A stretch of DNA of 39,110 bases, taken from positions 1-39,110 of the forward strand of contig NZ_JAIVKI010000025.1 of assembly GCF_020524905.1 (NCBI RefSeq), read 5' to 3'. Made by a program: the position numbers and the translations under genes. Position 1 is the stretch's first letter. Each line of letters starts with the position of its first letter. A model generated the notes under the pieces. That model was not told the origin of the DNA. It saw nothing but the letters and a program-made list of their open reading frames with translations, and ran no database searches. The DNA comes from Microbulbifer variabilis (GTDB taxonomy: Bacteria; Pseudomonadota; Gammaproteobacteria; Pseudomonadales; Cellvibrionaceae). Positions 8,454 through 17,165 of this stretch are shown here, piece after piece.

Positions 8454-9518
8454 ATGGCTCTTATCAGCCTGCGCCAATTGCTGGACCATGCCGCCGAGCA
8501 TGGTTACGGCGTACCGGCCTTTAACGTAAATAACCTGGAGCAGATGCGCGCGATTATGGAGGCGGCCAAGGAAACCGACTCTCCAGTAATCGTTCAGGCA
8601 TCCGCCGGTGCGCGTAAGTATGCAGGTGCGCCCTTCCTGCGCCATCTGATCCTGGCCGCTATCGAGGAATTCCCGGAGATTCCAGTGGTAATGCACCAGG
8701 ATCACGGCACTAGCCCGGCAGTGTGCCAGCGCTCCATTCAGCTGGGTTTCAGCTCTGTGATGATGGACGGCTCCCTGCGTGAGGACGGTAAAACCCCGGC
8801 TTCCTACGAATATAACGTGGATGTTACCCAGCGTGCGGTGGATATGGCCCACGCCTGTGGTGTTTCCGTTGAGGGTGAGCTGGGCTGCCTGGGCTCCCTG
8901 GAGACCGGTATGGCCGGTGAAGAGGACGGTGTTGGTGCAGAGGGCAAGCTGTCCCACGATCAGCTGCTGACCGACCCGGAAGAAGCTGCAGACTTCGTAC
9001 AAAAAACCAAGGTAGATGCCCTGGCAATCGCCTGTGGTACCAGCCACGGTGCCTACAAGTTTACCCGTCCACCCACTGGCGACATCCTCGCAATTGATCG
9101 CATCAAGGAAATCCATGCGCGTATTCCAGGAACCCACCTGGTAATGCATGGCTCTTCTTCCGTGCCTCAGGAGTGGCTGGCGGTTATCAATAAGTTTGGT
9201 GGTGAAATCCCTGAAACTTACGGTGTGCCGGTTGAGCAAATTTGCGAGGGCATCAAGCACGGCGTGCGCAAAGTCAATATTGATACTGACTTGCGTCTCG
9301 CCTCCACCGGCGCCACCCGCCGTTTCTTGGCGGAGAACCCGTCTGAGTTCGATCCGCGCAAATTCTACCAAGCCGCTTTACAGGCGATGAAGGAAATCTG
9401 TGTTGCGCGTTACGAAGCCTTTGGCACCGCCGGTCAAGCCAGCAAGATTCGCCCACTTAGCCTCGATGCTATGAGCCAGCGCTACGCAGCCGGTGAGTTG
9501 GAGCCACAAATTAAGTAA
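8454..9518 (+). CDS. fba: Fructose-bisphosphate aldolase, class II (class IIB / Calvin-type)
   Basis: This 354-residue zinc aldolase interconverts fructose 1,6-bisphosphate with dihydroxyacetone phosphate and glyceraldehyde 3-phosphate. The length and the motif HQDHG (81-85; Asp83 is the catalytic acid/base, His84 a zinc ligand), GELGCLG, the TSHG segment with a zinc His, HGSSS, and NIDTDLR identify the class II type found in Calvin-cycle operons and also in many heterotrophic proteobacteria. No Rubisco or phosphoribulokinase gene is nearby, so glycolysis/gluconeogenesis is the likely role. AAAGGA precedes the ATG. It follows pgk and is closed by a strong intrinsic terminator. Codon use is more G+C-rich than the flanking spacers, as expected for a highly expressed gene. 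Confidence 0.97.
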   Translation: MALISLRQLLDHAAEHGYGVPAFNVNNLEQMRAIMEAAKETDSPVIVQASAGARKYAGAPFLRHLILAAIEEFPEIPVVMHQDHGTSPAVCQRSIQLGFSSVMMDGSLREDGKTPASYEYNVDVTQRAVDMAHACGVSVEGELGCLGSLETGMAGEEDGVGAEGKLSHDQLLTDPEEAADFVQKTKVDALAIACGTSHGAYKFTRPPTGDILAIDRIKEIHARIPGTHLVMHGSSSVPQEWLAVINKFGGEIPETYGVPVEQICEGIKHGVRKVNIDTDLRLASTGATRRFLAENPSEFDPRKFYQAALQAMKEICVARYEAFGTAGQASKIRPLSLDAMSQRYAAGELEPQIK

Positions 9519-9542
9519 GCGCTTACTTCTTTTGTGGGTAAG

Positions 9543-9569
9543 AAAGGCGGGCATTGTGCCCGCCTTTTT
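9543..9569 (+). terminator. Intrinsic terminator after fba
   Basis: An 11-bp perfect G+C-rich stem (9543-9553 with 9557-9567, three-base loop) followed by a T-run, 25 bases after the fba stop. Textbook Rho-independent terminator. Confidence 0.93.
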
Positions 9570-9637
9570 AATATATAAGTCACTGTTCACTCACCCAGCC
9601 TCTTCCTCCCTGGCAAAAATGCAGTACCATTGGTTCA

Positions 9638-10618
9638 ATGGAAACCTTGCAAGACATCAGCGTTTACGAAAGCAGCCCGGTAACTCAACGCCCGGACTAT
9701 TCGGCTTTACGGCAAAAGTTGCCGCAGCTCGACTTCGCCAATGACATGGCGCCGCTGTTGACTGAAATGCAGGATTATCGAAATTTTTACGATTTACATT
9801 TTCCTCTCTCTTATAAAACCGGCGTTGGCACTTTCACAGCGGCGGGCTTTGAGTTGGTTTCCCAGTACTGGCTGGTAGAAAAGCCTCGCGGTACGCTGTT
9901 TATCTGTCATGGTTATTTCGATCATACTGGTATTTATGGTCCCGCAATTCGCTTCGGTCTCGAGCGCAATCTCAATGTGGTGATTTTCGATTTTCCTGGC
10001 CATGGTCTCTCCAGTGGCGAGCGAGTTGCTATTCAGACTTTCCTGCAATATCGCCAAGTGTTTGACCGCCTTTTATCCATCGCTGAAGACAAGCTGCCTA
10101 AACCCTGGCACGCCCTGGGGCAGAGCACTGGTGGGGCGGCATTACTGGCTCATTTGCAGTTCAGTCGCAGGCAACCGCTGGATAAGGTTTTTTTATTGGC
10201 TCCTCTGGTGCGACCGGCCAACTGGTATATAGTGAAATGGAAGTACTATCTGGGCCGTTTGTTTATTAATGAACCTAGCCGCAAGTTCACAATCAATACC
10301 CACGATGCCGAGTTTTCCCGGCGCCAGGCCCTGCGTGACCCCCTGCAATCCAGGGTAATCTCCATGTGCTGGCTCGGCGCCATGGTAGATTGGATCAAGA
10401 CCTTCCCTAAAACTGCCCGTAACTCCCGAAAAATCTTGGTTGTGCAGGGTACCGGTGATGCCACTGTCGATTGGCGCTATGATATGCGCGCAATCCGCGA
10501 CCGTTTTCCGCATTGTCATCGGGTGTTGATTCGCGGTGCCCGCCACCAAATGATCAATGAAACCCAGCCCTATAGGCATCAGATATTGGCGGCTATGGAT
10601 GACTGGTTAAATAAGTAG
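9638..10618 (+). CDS. Alpha/beta hydrolase (serine aminopeptidase S33 / lysophospholipase-like)
   Basis: A 326-residue alpha/beta hydrolase of the Hydrolase_4 group (monoglyceride lipase/PldB-like). The oxyanion HGYFDHTG is at 91-98, the strand-turn FPGHGLSSG at 119-127, the nucleophile elbow GQSTGG with Ser163, the acid Asp274 in GTGDATVDW, and His303 in GARHQM. Substrate is probably a monoacylglycerol, lysophospholipid or other ester. No signal peptide is evident, so it should act in the cytoplasm or at the inner face of the membrane. It stands alone after the fba terminator. The catalytic triad is assigned by pattern; substrate is not predictable from sequence. Confidence 0.88.
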   Translation: METLQDISVYESSPVTQRPDYSALRQKLPQLDFANDMAPLLTEMQDYRNFYDLHFPLSYKTGVGTFTAAGFELVSQYWLVEKPRGTLFICHGYFDHTGIYGPAIRFGLERNLNVVIFDFPGHGLSSGERVAIQTFLQYRQVFDRLLSIAEDKLPKPWHALGQSTGGAALLAHLQFSRRQPLDKVFLLAPLVRPANWYIVKWKYYLGRLFINEPSRKFTINTHDAEFSRRQALRDPLQSRVISMCWLGAMVDWIKTFPKTARNSRKILVVQGTGDATVDWRYDMRAIRDRFPHCHRVLIRGARHQMINETQPYRHQILAAMDDWLNK

Positions 10619-10739
10619 GACGTTAGAGTCTCTTATTTTCCCTTAGATACGCGATACTTTTTACCGCCGATATTCTCATACAATAAAAATCAAACGTTTT
10701 TATTGTTTCCAGGATGGTTTTATTGAGTTAGTAGTAATA

Positions 10740-11261
10740 ATGACCAATATTATTTCAAGGAAGATGGGAGCCTCCTACCAAAGGCTTTCACCCGTTATCA
10801 GAGAAGTGCACAGTGGTAGGAAAGTGATTGAAGGGGAGGTAACTGTCGAAAGGGGCGCTTTACTTGCACAGATAATATGTAGTCTGTTTAGCTTTCCCAA
10901 GCAGAATAAGAAATGCTCTCTTCGTGTGGAGTGTCATCACTCTGCCAATAATATCCTATGGATGCGCAATTTTGATGGGCTCAAATTAAATTCTTACTTT
11001 TTCTCAAAAGGAAACCTGTTGTTTGAGCAAATGGGGCCATTGAGAATGTATTTCACCCCGGTAGAAGTTGATGGCTCACTTACTTATCATTTTGTGAAAA
11101 CTAAGATTTTTGGTATTCCCTTGCCTGGCATATTGAGCCCAAAAATCTACGCCAGAGAATATGAAGTTGATGGCACTTATCAATTCGAGGTAAAGGTGAG
11201 TATGATCGCCATTGGTAAGGTTCTCTCTTATGGGGGAGCAATGAGTATTGTTGGCTCATGA
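10740..11261 (+). CDS. DUF4166 domain-containing protein
   Basis: This 173-residue protein matches the pattern of the DUF4166 family: the early REVHSG segment, the ERGALLAQI stretch, WMRNFDG, FEQMGPLRMYF, and the late PLPGILSPKIYAREYEVDG. DUF4166 is often found at the C-terminus of saccharopine-dehydrogenase-like or other oxidoreductase proteins, but here it stands alone. Function is unknown. There is no signal peptide or membrane segment. Base composition is distinctly more A+T-rich than the pgk-fba genes next door, which hints at separate acquisition. The SD is weak. The stop codon lies inside a 24-base perfect palindrome. Confidence 0.75.
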   Translation: MTNIISRKMGASYQRLSPVIREVHSGRKVIEGEVTVERGALLAQIICSLFSFPKQNKKCSLRVECHHSANNILWMRNFDGLKLNSYFFSKGNLLFEQMGPLRMYFTPVEVDGSLTYHFVKTKIFGIPLPGILSPKIYAREYEVDGTYQFEVKVSMIAIGKVLSYGGAMSIVGS

Positions 11262-11281
11262 TTTTTTGATCAAAAAATCAT
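11258..11281. repeat. 24-base perfect palindrome over the DUF4166 stop codon
   Basis: The 24 bases from 11258 to 11281 read identically on both strands: ATGATTTTTT-GATC-AAAAAATCAT. The TGA stop of the DUF4166 gene (11259-11261) is included. In RNA it would give an A/U-rich stem; a weak terminator or a protein-binding site are both possible. Confidence 0.6.
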
Positions 11282-12127
11282 TTGATAGTCAGGACTAAAT
11301 ATGCACTTGATATATGCACATAAGGCTCTGGTTTCAGTTAATTTGCTGTGCTTCTATTCCAATAAAACCTAGTCTAGGTAGCCACATATCCAATGTTGCC
11401 GCAAACGAGTCTGTGATAGTAATTGTGGTCATCAACCAGAGGTTTTCTAATATTACATTATTGCTATATCGATTACTGCCTACATTTTTCAGAAAGTTAA
11501 ATGCTAGTAGAGCCAAATGGATTAGGAGCATAGCAATAGTTAGAAAGGGTGTAAAAGGCCCTGTTAGAGTTTTTGGATCCTGCGTTTATTTTGGACAAAC
11601 TCCTAAAGTGGCACTGCATGGGGTCAATGTGGAAAATACGGTAATAAAAGAAATTGCCAAGGGAAGAATACCTGCGGGCAGTTTTTAACTTGGGCATAGA
11701 TTTAATTCTGTGGTTTCCATTAATATCTCGGATGCCAGATAGATTCGCCTGCTCCAATGATGACCTTCTGGAAAGCGCGGATGAACCCCTGATGGGAATT
11801 ATATTGCTGCAAAAATTACTATCTTCCACCTACAAACAATCAGTGGGCGATAAGAGCTAGGTCTCGAACGTTATCACCTTTTCTCAACAATTCATTGATT
11901 GTGAAATCTATATAAATGAGATAAGTCACTCTGTAGGGAGGGTGATAAAGTGCAGGAAGGTGGTCATGAATGGCGATATAAGATGATAATATATTTTTTT
12001 GTCTTGGTAAGATTAGGTTCTTTGGTTGAGGTAACTACTAGAGAATGTTGTTGCAGAAGGCAATTAAAGCTGTGACTATGTACTTGGCCGGATTGTCGCC
12101 AAGAAACTGACAAAATTGGAGAGTGTA
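11262..12127. other. A+T-rich gap with no convincing gene
   Basis: About 860 bases between DUF4166 and the VOC gene. Open frames exist on both strands (up to 124 codons on plus, 110 on minus), but none shows a good ribosome site, a recognisable family or consistent codon use. A decayed gene is possible, but I could not join frames into anything recognisable. TTATCACC near 11870 and GGTGATAA near 11941 are complementary and may bracket a folded RNA. Confidence 0.5.
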
Positions 12128-12508
12128 ATGTTTAGTCATATTATGGTTGGCACTAATGATATGCAGCGGTCCAAAGCGTTTTATGATGCCGTTTTAGGGG
12201 CTTTAGGTTATGAGCCTGGTGTTGTTGATGATAAAGGCCGCTGTTTTTACTTTACTAAATCTGGCGTCTTTGCGATCTCAAAGCCCATAGATGGCAAGCC
12301 AGCAACCCACGCCAATGGGGGTACTATTGGCTTTAGTGCGACGAGTACTGAAGAGGCGGATGCCTGGCACCAAGCAGGTCTTGCCAGTGGTGGGGTTGCC
12401 TGTGAAGATCCGCCGGGAATTCGTGAGGGGGTTGCTGGTAAATTGTATATCGCTTATTTGCGTGATCCCGATGGCAATAAAATTTGTGCCCTTCATCGCG
12501 TTGGTTGA
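12128..12508 (+). CDS. VOC-family protein (glyoxalase/bleomycin-resistance-like)
   Basis: A 126-residue vicinal-oxygen-chelate protein: MFSHIMVGTND start with a potential metal His4, SKAFYDAVLGALGY helix, GTIGFSA strand, and the end motif AYLRDPDGNKICALHR. The frame could begin at a TTG at 12116, but the ATG at 12128 is preceded by GGAGAG (12118-12123) and gives the usual family N-terminus, so I chose it. VOC proteins act as lyases, isomerases, dioxygenases or drug-binding proteins; this subgroup is uncharacterised in general. The usual C-terminal metal Glu appears replaced in NKICAL, so metal chemistry is uncertain. It is monocistronic and convergent with the MBL gene. Confidence 0.85.
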   Translation: MFSHIMVGTNDMQRSKAFYDAVLGALGYEPGVVDDKGRCFYFTKSGVFAISKPIDGKPATHANGGTIGFSATSTEEADAWHQAGLASGGVACEDPPGIREGVAGKLYIAYLRDPDGNKICALHRVG

Positions 12509-12530
12509 TATCAAAATGTAAATAATTAAT

Positions 12531-12569
12531 GACTGCCTATCGAGCATAATTTTGTAGAGTTAGGCAGTC
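12531..12569. terminator. Possible bidirectional hairpin between convergent VOC and MBL genes
   Basis: A perfect 9-bp inverted repeat GACTGCCTA / TAGGCAGTC (12531-12539 and 12561-12569) with a 21-base A+T-rich loop lies between the two convergent genes. Neither side has a strong T-run, so termination is suggested mainly by position. Confidence 0.4.
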
Positions 12570-12601
12570 TTGAGTGATAGGCGATTTTAAAAGCGCCGTT
12601 C

Positions 12602-13831
12602 TTATTCTGGATTACTCTTCTCAACGGTTTTCTTTTCTGTCTTTTTCTCATCTGTCCTCTTTGCCCTTTGATCCTTTTCCTTTGGGTTGTTAGCTTCATT
12701 TAATTTATTATTTTTATCTATATTTTTTTTCTTTGGTGTAGCTGTGGGGTTAGGATCGGTTGGGTATTCAACTTTGCATTGGCCGCGTCCACTATCGGAG
12801 AGTACTATTTCATCAAGGTCGTCCATCACTCGAATGGGACCTGAATAGTATTTGCTCATACCAGCAACAAATCCTTTTTTATCGGCTTCGGTAACTGGAG
12901 GAGGGATAAGGTGCGTCAAGGTAACAGATTTTACTCCTGCTTTGGTTGCCATCTTGGCAATATCCAGTGTGTTGGAGTGATAATGTATAATTTGATCGGC
13001 TTTTTCATAGCGCAGGATCGCCCTGCGGTTATTTCCGGTTTGTTTGAGTTTACTGATATATTGCGAATAACTGAGAGCCTCTGAAATTAATAAATCGGCA
13101 CCGCGCTCAATATTCTCCAGTTCATCGAATACATGGGTATCTCCGGTGATAATAACTTTGCAGGAACCAAAACGTATCTCATAGCCAAAGGCTGGGAAAA
13201 CCGGTTCATGATGTACGGCAAAGACAGATACCGTTGTATTTCCATGCTGCCAAACCTCCTGGATAACTTCAGATTGATCCCCGGCGATATTTACCAAGTG
13301 AGGAGTGGCGACAGCCAAAACGGGGTCGAGTATTCCCTGTCTATTGGCCGCCCTGAATAGAATATCTGGTCCAAAACTCTGCTTGATTCCTTCCATGATA
13401 TTGTGAATGCCATAGGGCCCATACACGTTAATCGGCTTATTGGCGCCCACAAACCAGGACTCATTAATCACCATTGCCAAGCCGCCAAAATGATCAGAGT
13501 GCCAGTGGGTAATAAATATTGGATCCACTTGCGCCAAGTTAAGGCCGAGTTGACCGATACGAGCTGTCGCGCCCTCGCCCGCATCCACAAGGAATAATTT
13601 TCCGCTACTGCGTATTGCCACGCAGGCTGGATGACGTAGCCATTGATAGGCTGGGTCCGGGGTTCCGGTGCCACAGAAGTAGATGTGCATTTTGCCATCG
13701 TCTTCTACATAGGGTGGATAGTGACGCAGGGACTCTGGCTGTTTTGCCATCAGCGGAGTGGTAGTGATTGAAAGGGAAAGAGAGGTTAAGAGTAGTTTGG
13801 CGAAAGCTTTTAGCATTTTCTTGCCAATCAT
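12602..13831 (-). CDS. Exported metallo-beta-lactamase-fold hydrolase with charged C-terminal tail
   Basis: A 409-residue MBL-fold protein of the RNase Z/arylsulfatase-like branch. An N-terminal signal peptide (about 1-29, ending LMA) predicts periplasmic or extracellular location. The metal motif HWHSDH is at 109-114, with later ligands in VHHEP, ITGDTH and LTHLIPP. The GTGTPDPAYQWLRHP N-terminus is shared with the arylsulfatase/RNase-Z-like exported group, so a phosphodiesterase or sulfatase-like activity is possible; substrate unknown. From about residue 358 the fold ends and a roughly 50-residue tail of Lys, Glu, Asp, Asn and Pro follows, low in complexity and likely disordered. The gene is monocistronic and A+T-rich at its 3' end. 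Confidence 0.87.
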   Translation of the reverse strand: MIGKKMLKAFAKLLLTSLSLSITTTPLMAKQPESLRHYPPYVEDDGKMHIYFCGTGTPDPAYQWLRHPACVAIRSSGKLFLVDAGEGATARIGQLGLNLAQVDPIFITHWHSDHFGGLAMVINESWFVGANKPINVYGPYGIHNIMEGIKQSFGPDILFRAANRQGILDPVLAVATPHLVNIAGDQSEVIQEVWQHGNTTVSVFAVHHEPVFPAFGYEIRFGSCKVIITGDTHVFDELENIERGADLLISEALSYSQYISKLKQTGNNRRAILRYEKADQIIHYHSNTLDIAKMATKAGVKSVTLTHLIPPPVTEADKKGFVAGMSKYYSGPIRVMDDLDEIVLSDSGRGQCKVEYPTDPNPTATPKKKNIDKNNKLNEANNPKEKDQRAKRTDEKKTEKKTVEKSNPE

Positions 13832-13976
13832 TGGTTTCCGAGGTAACCCAAGCGTATGCTTGGATCTATAAAACTTCCATTCGGTTTTTTTGTATTTTTG
13901 TCGCTATTTCTTTCTTTGTCATGGGCGGGGAGAGAAGGGGCTTTACTGGATAATCAACATTAAAAGAAAGCAGCAG

Positions 13977-14606
13977 CTAGTCGGGCAAACGTATTTGCAT
14001 CAGAGCCAGATAAGCCTGCACTAAAGAAAGTTCTTGACCAATCGCGTTGTGGCTAGAATCCAGTTTTGGAATAGATGCCCGCAAGTAGGTAATTAAACTA
14101 TCCAGAAATGCTGGCGCCTGTGGGGATGAGAACTCTATAAGTTCACGCAAATTGGCAAGGGTGTTAAATAAAAAGTGCGGTATTACCTGGGATTGCAGTA
14201 GTCGCAAACGGGTATCTAGAGACTACCGTTCCAATACTTCTCGTTCACGTTCAAATTGCTTGGCTTGTTCTTGTACTGCTTCGTCGCGTTGGCGCAATAA
14301 CTCGGACATAGCGATCCAAGGAGCTAACAGTATACCGGTAAGCATGATGGCAAGAAATCTCAGGTGTTCATCATGGTCTTGCCAAATGGATATCCCCTCT
14401 TTCTCAGTCACTGTCATATAAAGAACAATTAGTGTCAGGGGAGGGATAGGGCGAAGCCCACTACCCGGATTACCCAGCAATTGAATCAGATAAGGGTGGC
14501 GATTGAGGTTGTGAGTAGTTGTCGCCCGCTCGGTAACGACAGGATATTGATATGAGGTTTCAACTCCAGCGCATGGCGGCATATTTTCCTTAACGCTTGC
14601 CGCCAT
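13977..14606 (-). pseudogene. Broken LytS/YehU-type sensor histidine kinase gene
   Basis: Minus-strand text from an ATG at 14604-14606 reads through a short hydrophobic region (LRFLAIMLTGILLAPWIAM) and a coiled-coil-like linker (RQRDEAVQEQAKQFERERE). It meets an in-frame amber at 14223-14225, and continues in the same frame as a His_kinase (PF06580) domain: QSQVIPHFLFNTLANL with the phospho-acceptor His, then EQEL-like GQELSLVQAYLALMQIRLPD. There it ends in TAG (13977-13979), before the HATPase domain, which is absent. The N-terminal membrane region also looks shortened. Normal family members are about 350 residues and pair with LytTR regulators; no such regulator is nearby. Nonsense mutation plus 3' loss make it non-functional. 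Confidence 0.8.
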
Positions 14607-14649
14607 TTTCACACAAATGAACTGGGAGAAGCTTTTGAAAGATTCTTTA

Positions 14650-15558
14650 CTAGAGCGCCGCCTTACCCTGCAAGTGCAGCTTGCGCCTCTGTGCCAGCGC
14701 ATCAATGGAATAGAGTGCCAGGCCCAGCCATACAAACATAAAGGTGGTGAGTTTGCCTTCGCTGAATGGCTCCCCGAGTGCTTGAGTGGCAACAACAAGC
14801 ATCAGCGAGGGTCCGATATATTGCAGGAAGCCGAGGGTAGATAAATTGAGCCTCCGTGCGGCGATGGTGAATAACAACAGTGGCACCAGGGTAATAGGGC
14901 CGGCTAAAAGCAGAAGGCTGTTCAACTCCCAGTTGTTGTGAAGCAGATTGCTTGTGGGACTTGTGCTGTAGAACAGGTAGATCAGAGCCGCTGGCATCAT
15001 AAACAGGGTTTCCACGGCGAGGCCGGTAAGGCTTTCCACCGGCGCACGTTTACGCGCAAGCCCATAGAGGGCGAAAGACCCAGCCAGGAACAGGGCGATG
15101 ACCGGCACACGGCCGAATTGCCAAAGCTCGTGAACAATTCCCAGGGCAGCAAGCGCTACTGCTAGCCATTGCAGCCGGCGCAGCTTCTCGCCCAGGAACA
15201 TTACTCCGAGGACAATGTTGAGCAGTGGGTTGATGTAGTAACCGAGGCTGCTCTCCAGCAGGTGGCCGTTGTTGATAGCCCAGATAAAGACCAGCCAGTT
15301 ACCACCGATCAGTGTGGTAGTGAGGGCGAGGGTGCGCACTTTTTTACCATCGCGCAGTGTGGCCTTGAGAGTGGGCAGCTTGCCTAACAGCAACATAATC
15401 AGCAGTGCCAGAGCCAGCGACCAGATACTGCGGTGAGCGAGGATTTCCGCTGCGGGGATGCCCTGCAGTTGGTTGAAGTAGAGCGGAGCCAGCCCCCAAA
15501 TCAGGAAGGCGGCAACGCCGGCAAGCAAACCGGTAGTGGCGGTATCGTTAGTACGCAA
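14650..15558 (-). CDS. rarD: EamA-family transporter RarD
   Basis: A 302-residue inner-membrane protein with about ten hydrophobic helices in two EamA repeats. The N-terminal LIWGLAPLYFNQLQ and AHRSIWSL motifs and the conserved GGNWLVFIWAINNGHLLESSLGYYI region (partly listed) mark the RarD subgroup, named for chloramphenicol resistance in Pseudomonas; the true substrate is unknown. The start is TTG at 15556-15558, preceded by GCAGGTG; no better in-frame ATG exists nearby. It lies between serA and the broken kinase gene on the same strand, with about 200 bases to serA. Confidence 0.93.
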   Translation of the reverse strand: MRTNDTATTGLLAGVAAFLIWGLAPLYFNQLQGIPAAEILAHRSIWSLALALLIMLLLGKLPTLKATLRDGKKVRTLALTTTLIGGNWLVFIWAINNGHLLESSLGYYINPLLNIVLGVMFLGEKLRRLQWLAVALAALGIVHELWQFGRVPVIALFLAGSFALYGLARKRAPVESLTGLAVETLFMMPAALIYLFYSTSPTSNLLHNNWELNSLLLLAGPITLVPLLLFTIAARRLNLSTLGFLQYIGPSLMLVVATQALGEPFSEGKLTTFMFVWLGLALYSIDALAQRRKLHLQGKAAL

Positions 15559-15717
15559 GGGAACACCTGCTATGAAAAATGCGGTGTCGGCTTGGACCAG
15601 GGCACGCGAGGGGTTGCGTGTGGCACTGAGCCAACAAAGATAGAATAGGAGTTGCTATTGTAGAAGTGAGCGCCAGGGTGGATCAATCCTTTTATCGACC
15701 AGCCGAAGGCGTTGAAA

Positions 15718-15747
15718 GACGGGTGGCAGAGGGATTGCACACCCGTC
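15718..15747 (-). terminator. Hairpin downstream of serA
   Basis: An 8-bp perfect stem GACGGGTG / CACCCGTC (15718-15725 and 15740-15747) lies 19 bases beyond the serA stop on the minus strand and is followed there by TTT. A short but plausible intrinsic terminator. Confidence 0.55.
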
Positions 15748-15765
15748 CTGAGGGGCTTAAACAAA

Positions 15766-17013
15766 TTAGAACAATACGCGGCAGCGCAGGGTGCCGGGAA
15801 TATTCTTCAGTTTCTCCAGGGCCAGGTCTGAGTAGGCCGCATCCACATCAATCACAACATAACCCACTGTCTCGTTAGTCTGCAGGTACTGGGCGGAGAT
15901 ATTGATGGCATTTTCTGAGAATACCTGGTTAATCGCGCTCAGTACGCCAGGAACGTTCTTGTGGATATGTAGCAGGCGGTGGGTACCTGCGTGTCCTGGC
16001 AGTGCCACCTCAGGGAAGTTCACAGAGCTGGTGGTGGTGCCGTTATCAGAGTAGTGCGCCAGCTTTTCCGCTACCTCGGTGCCGATATTCTCCTGCGCCT
16101 CCATGGTGGAGCCTCCCACATGGGGGGTAAGCAGGGCGTTGTCGATACCGCGTAGTGGTGAGACAAACTCGTCGTCATTGCCGCGGGGCTCTACGGGGAA
16201 CACATCGATAGCGGCGCCTGCCAGGTGCTTGCTGTTGAGGGCCTCTGCCAAAGCCTCAATATCCACTACGGTGCCGCGGGAGGCATTCAGGAGAATCGCC
16301 CCGGGTTTCATCTGCGCTATCTGCTCTTTTCCTATCATCATCTTGGTAGAGGGCAGCTCGGGTACATGCAGGGAAACCACATCGGACTCGCGCAGTAACT
16401 CTTCCAGGGAGCCCACCTGGCTGGCATTACCCAGTGGTAGCTTGGTGATGACATCGTAAAATTTCACCCGCATACCGATGGCTTCCGCCATGACCGAAAC
16501 CTGCGAACCAATGGCGCCGTAGCCGATAATACCCAGGGTCTTGCCGCGGGCTTCGAAGGAGCCGGCAGCGGACTTGAGCCAGCCACCACGGTGACACACC
16601 GCATTCTTTTCGGGAATGCCGCGCAGCATAAAAATGGTCTCGGCGATGATCAGTTCTGCCACGCTGCGTGTGTTGGAATAGGGCGCGTTAAATACAGAGA
16701 TACCGAGCTCGGTGGCCGCTTGCAGATCCACTTGGTTGGTGCCAATACAGAAGCATCCAACGGCAATCAGTTTGGTGGCATTTTCCAATACCTTGCGGGT
16801 CAGCTGGGTGCGAGAACGAATACCGATAAAGTGGGCATCCGCGATCTTCTCGATCAATTGGTCTTCAGGCAGTGAAGTTTTCAAGTACTCCACATTGGTG
16901 TAGCCTCGCGAGGCCAGCAGGTCGATCGCCGACTGGTGTACACCTTCCAGCAGCAGAATGCGAATCTTGTCTTTTTGCAGGGACTTTTTTTGATCGGAAT
17001 TGTGCGGAGCCAT
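15766..17013 (-). CDS. serA: D-3-phosphoglycerate dehydrogenase
   Basis: A 415-residue enzyme, close to the E. coli SerA length, oxidising 3-phosphoglycerate to 3-phosphohydroxypyruvate with NAD, the first step of serine synthesis. The NAD-binding GYGAIGS (164-170) and active-site Arg246 (NASRGTVV), Glu275 (VFPVEP) and His298 (TPHVGGST) are present. The C-terminal ACT domain (about 340-415, including HKNVPGVLSAINQVF) is the serine feedback site in the E. coli type. It is cytoplasmic. AAGAGAT precedes the ATG. The gene is divergent from the FAH gene and separately terminated. Confidence 0.97.
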   Translation of the reverse strand: MAPHNSDQKKSLQKDKIRILLLEGVHQSAIDLLASRGYTNVEYLKTSLPEDQLIEKIADAHFIGIRSRTQLTRKVLENATKLIAVGCFCIGTNQVDLQAATELGISVFNAPYSNTRSVAELIIAETIFMLRGIPEKNAVCHRGGWLKSAAGSFEARGKTLGIIGYGAIGSQVSVMAEAIGMRVKFYDVITKLPLGNASQVGSLEELLRESDVVSLHVPELPSTKMMIGKEQIAQMKPGAILLNASRGTVVDIEALAEALNSKHLAGAAIDVFPVEPRGNDDEFVSPLRGIDNALLTPHVGGSTMEAQENIGTEVAEKLAHYSDNGTTTSSVNFPEVALPGHAGTHRLLHIHKNVPGVLSAINQVFSENAINISAQYLQTNETVGYVVIDVDAAYSDLALEKLKNIPGTLRCRVLF

Positions 17014-17165
17014 AAACTATCTCTTCACTGAGTGCGGATAACGCGGTGTAAAAAGTGCTTTGCCACTTCTAATAGATGTGCCGAAGTCTGGCGAAGGCGC
17101 GATCATAGCACATGCTGATTACATCGCTTTATTCGAAATTCCTATCCTAAGTATCTTATTTATTT

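Noticed and set aside
8094..9371. 425-codon open frame antisense to fba and the pgk end
   Set aside because: It is the shadow of strongly conserved pgk/fba coding sequence with high G+C wobble use, shows no family resemblance and has no ribosome site.
11314..11860. Overlapping open frames on both strands downstream of DUF4166
   Set aside because: Neither strand gives a recognisable protein or good start, and frames could not be joined into a single decayed gene.
14607..14798. N-terminal extension of the histidine kinase frame
   Set aside because: It overlaps rarD antisense and lacks family resemblance; the ATG at 14606 is a better boundary.
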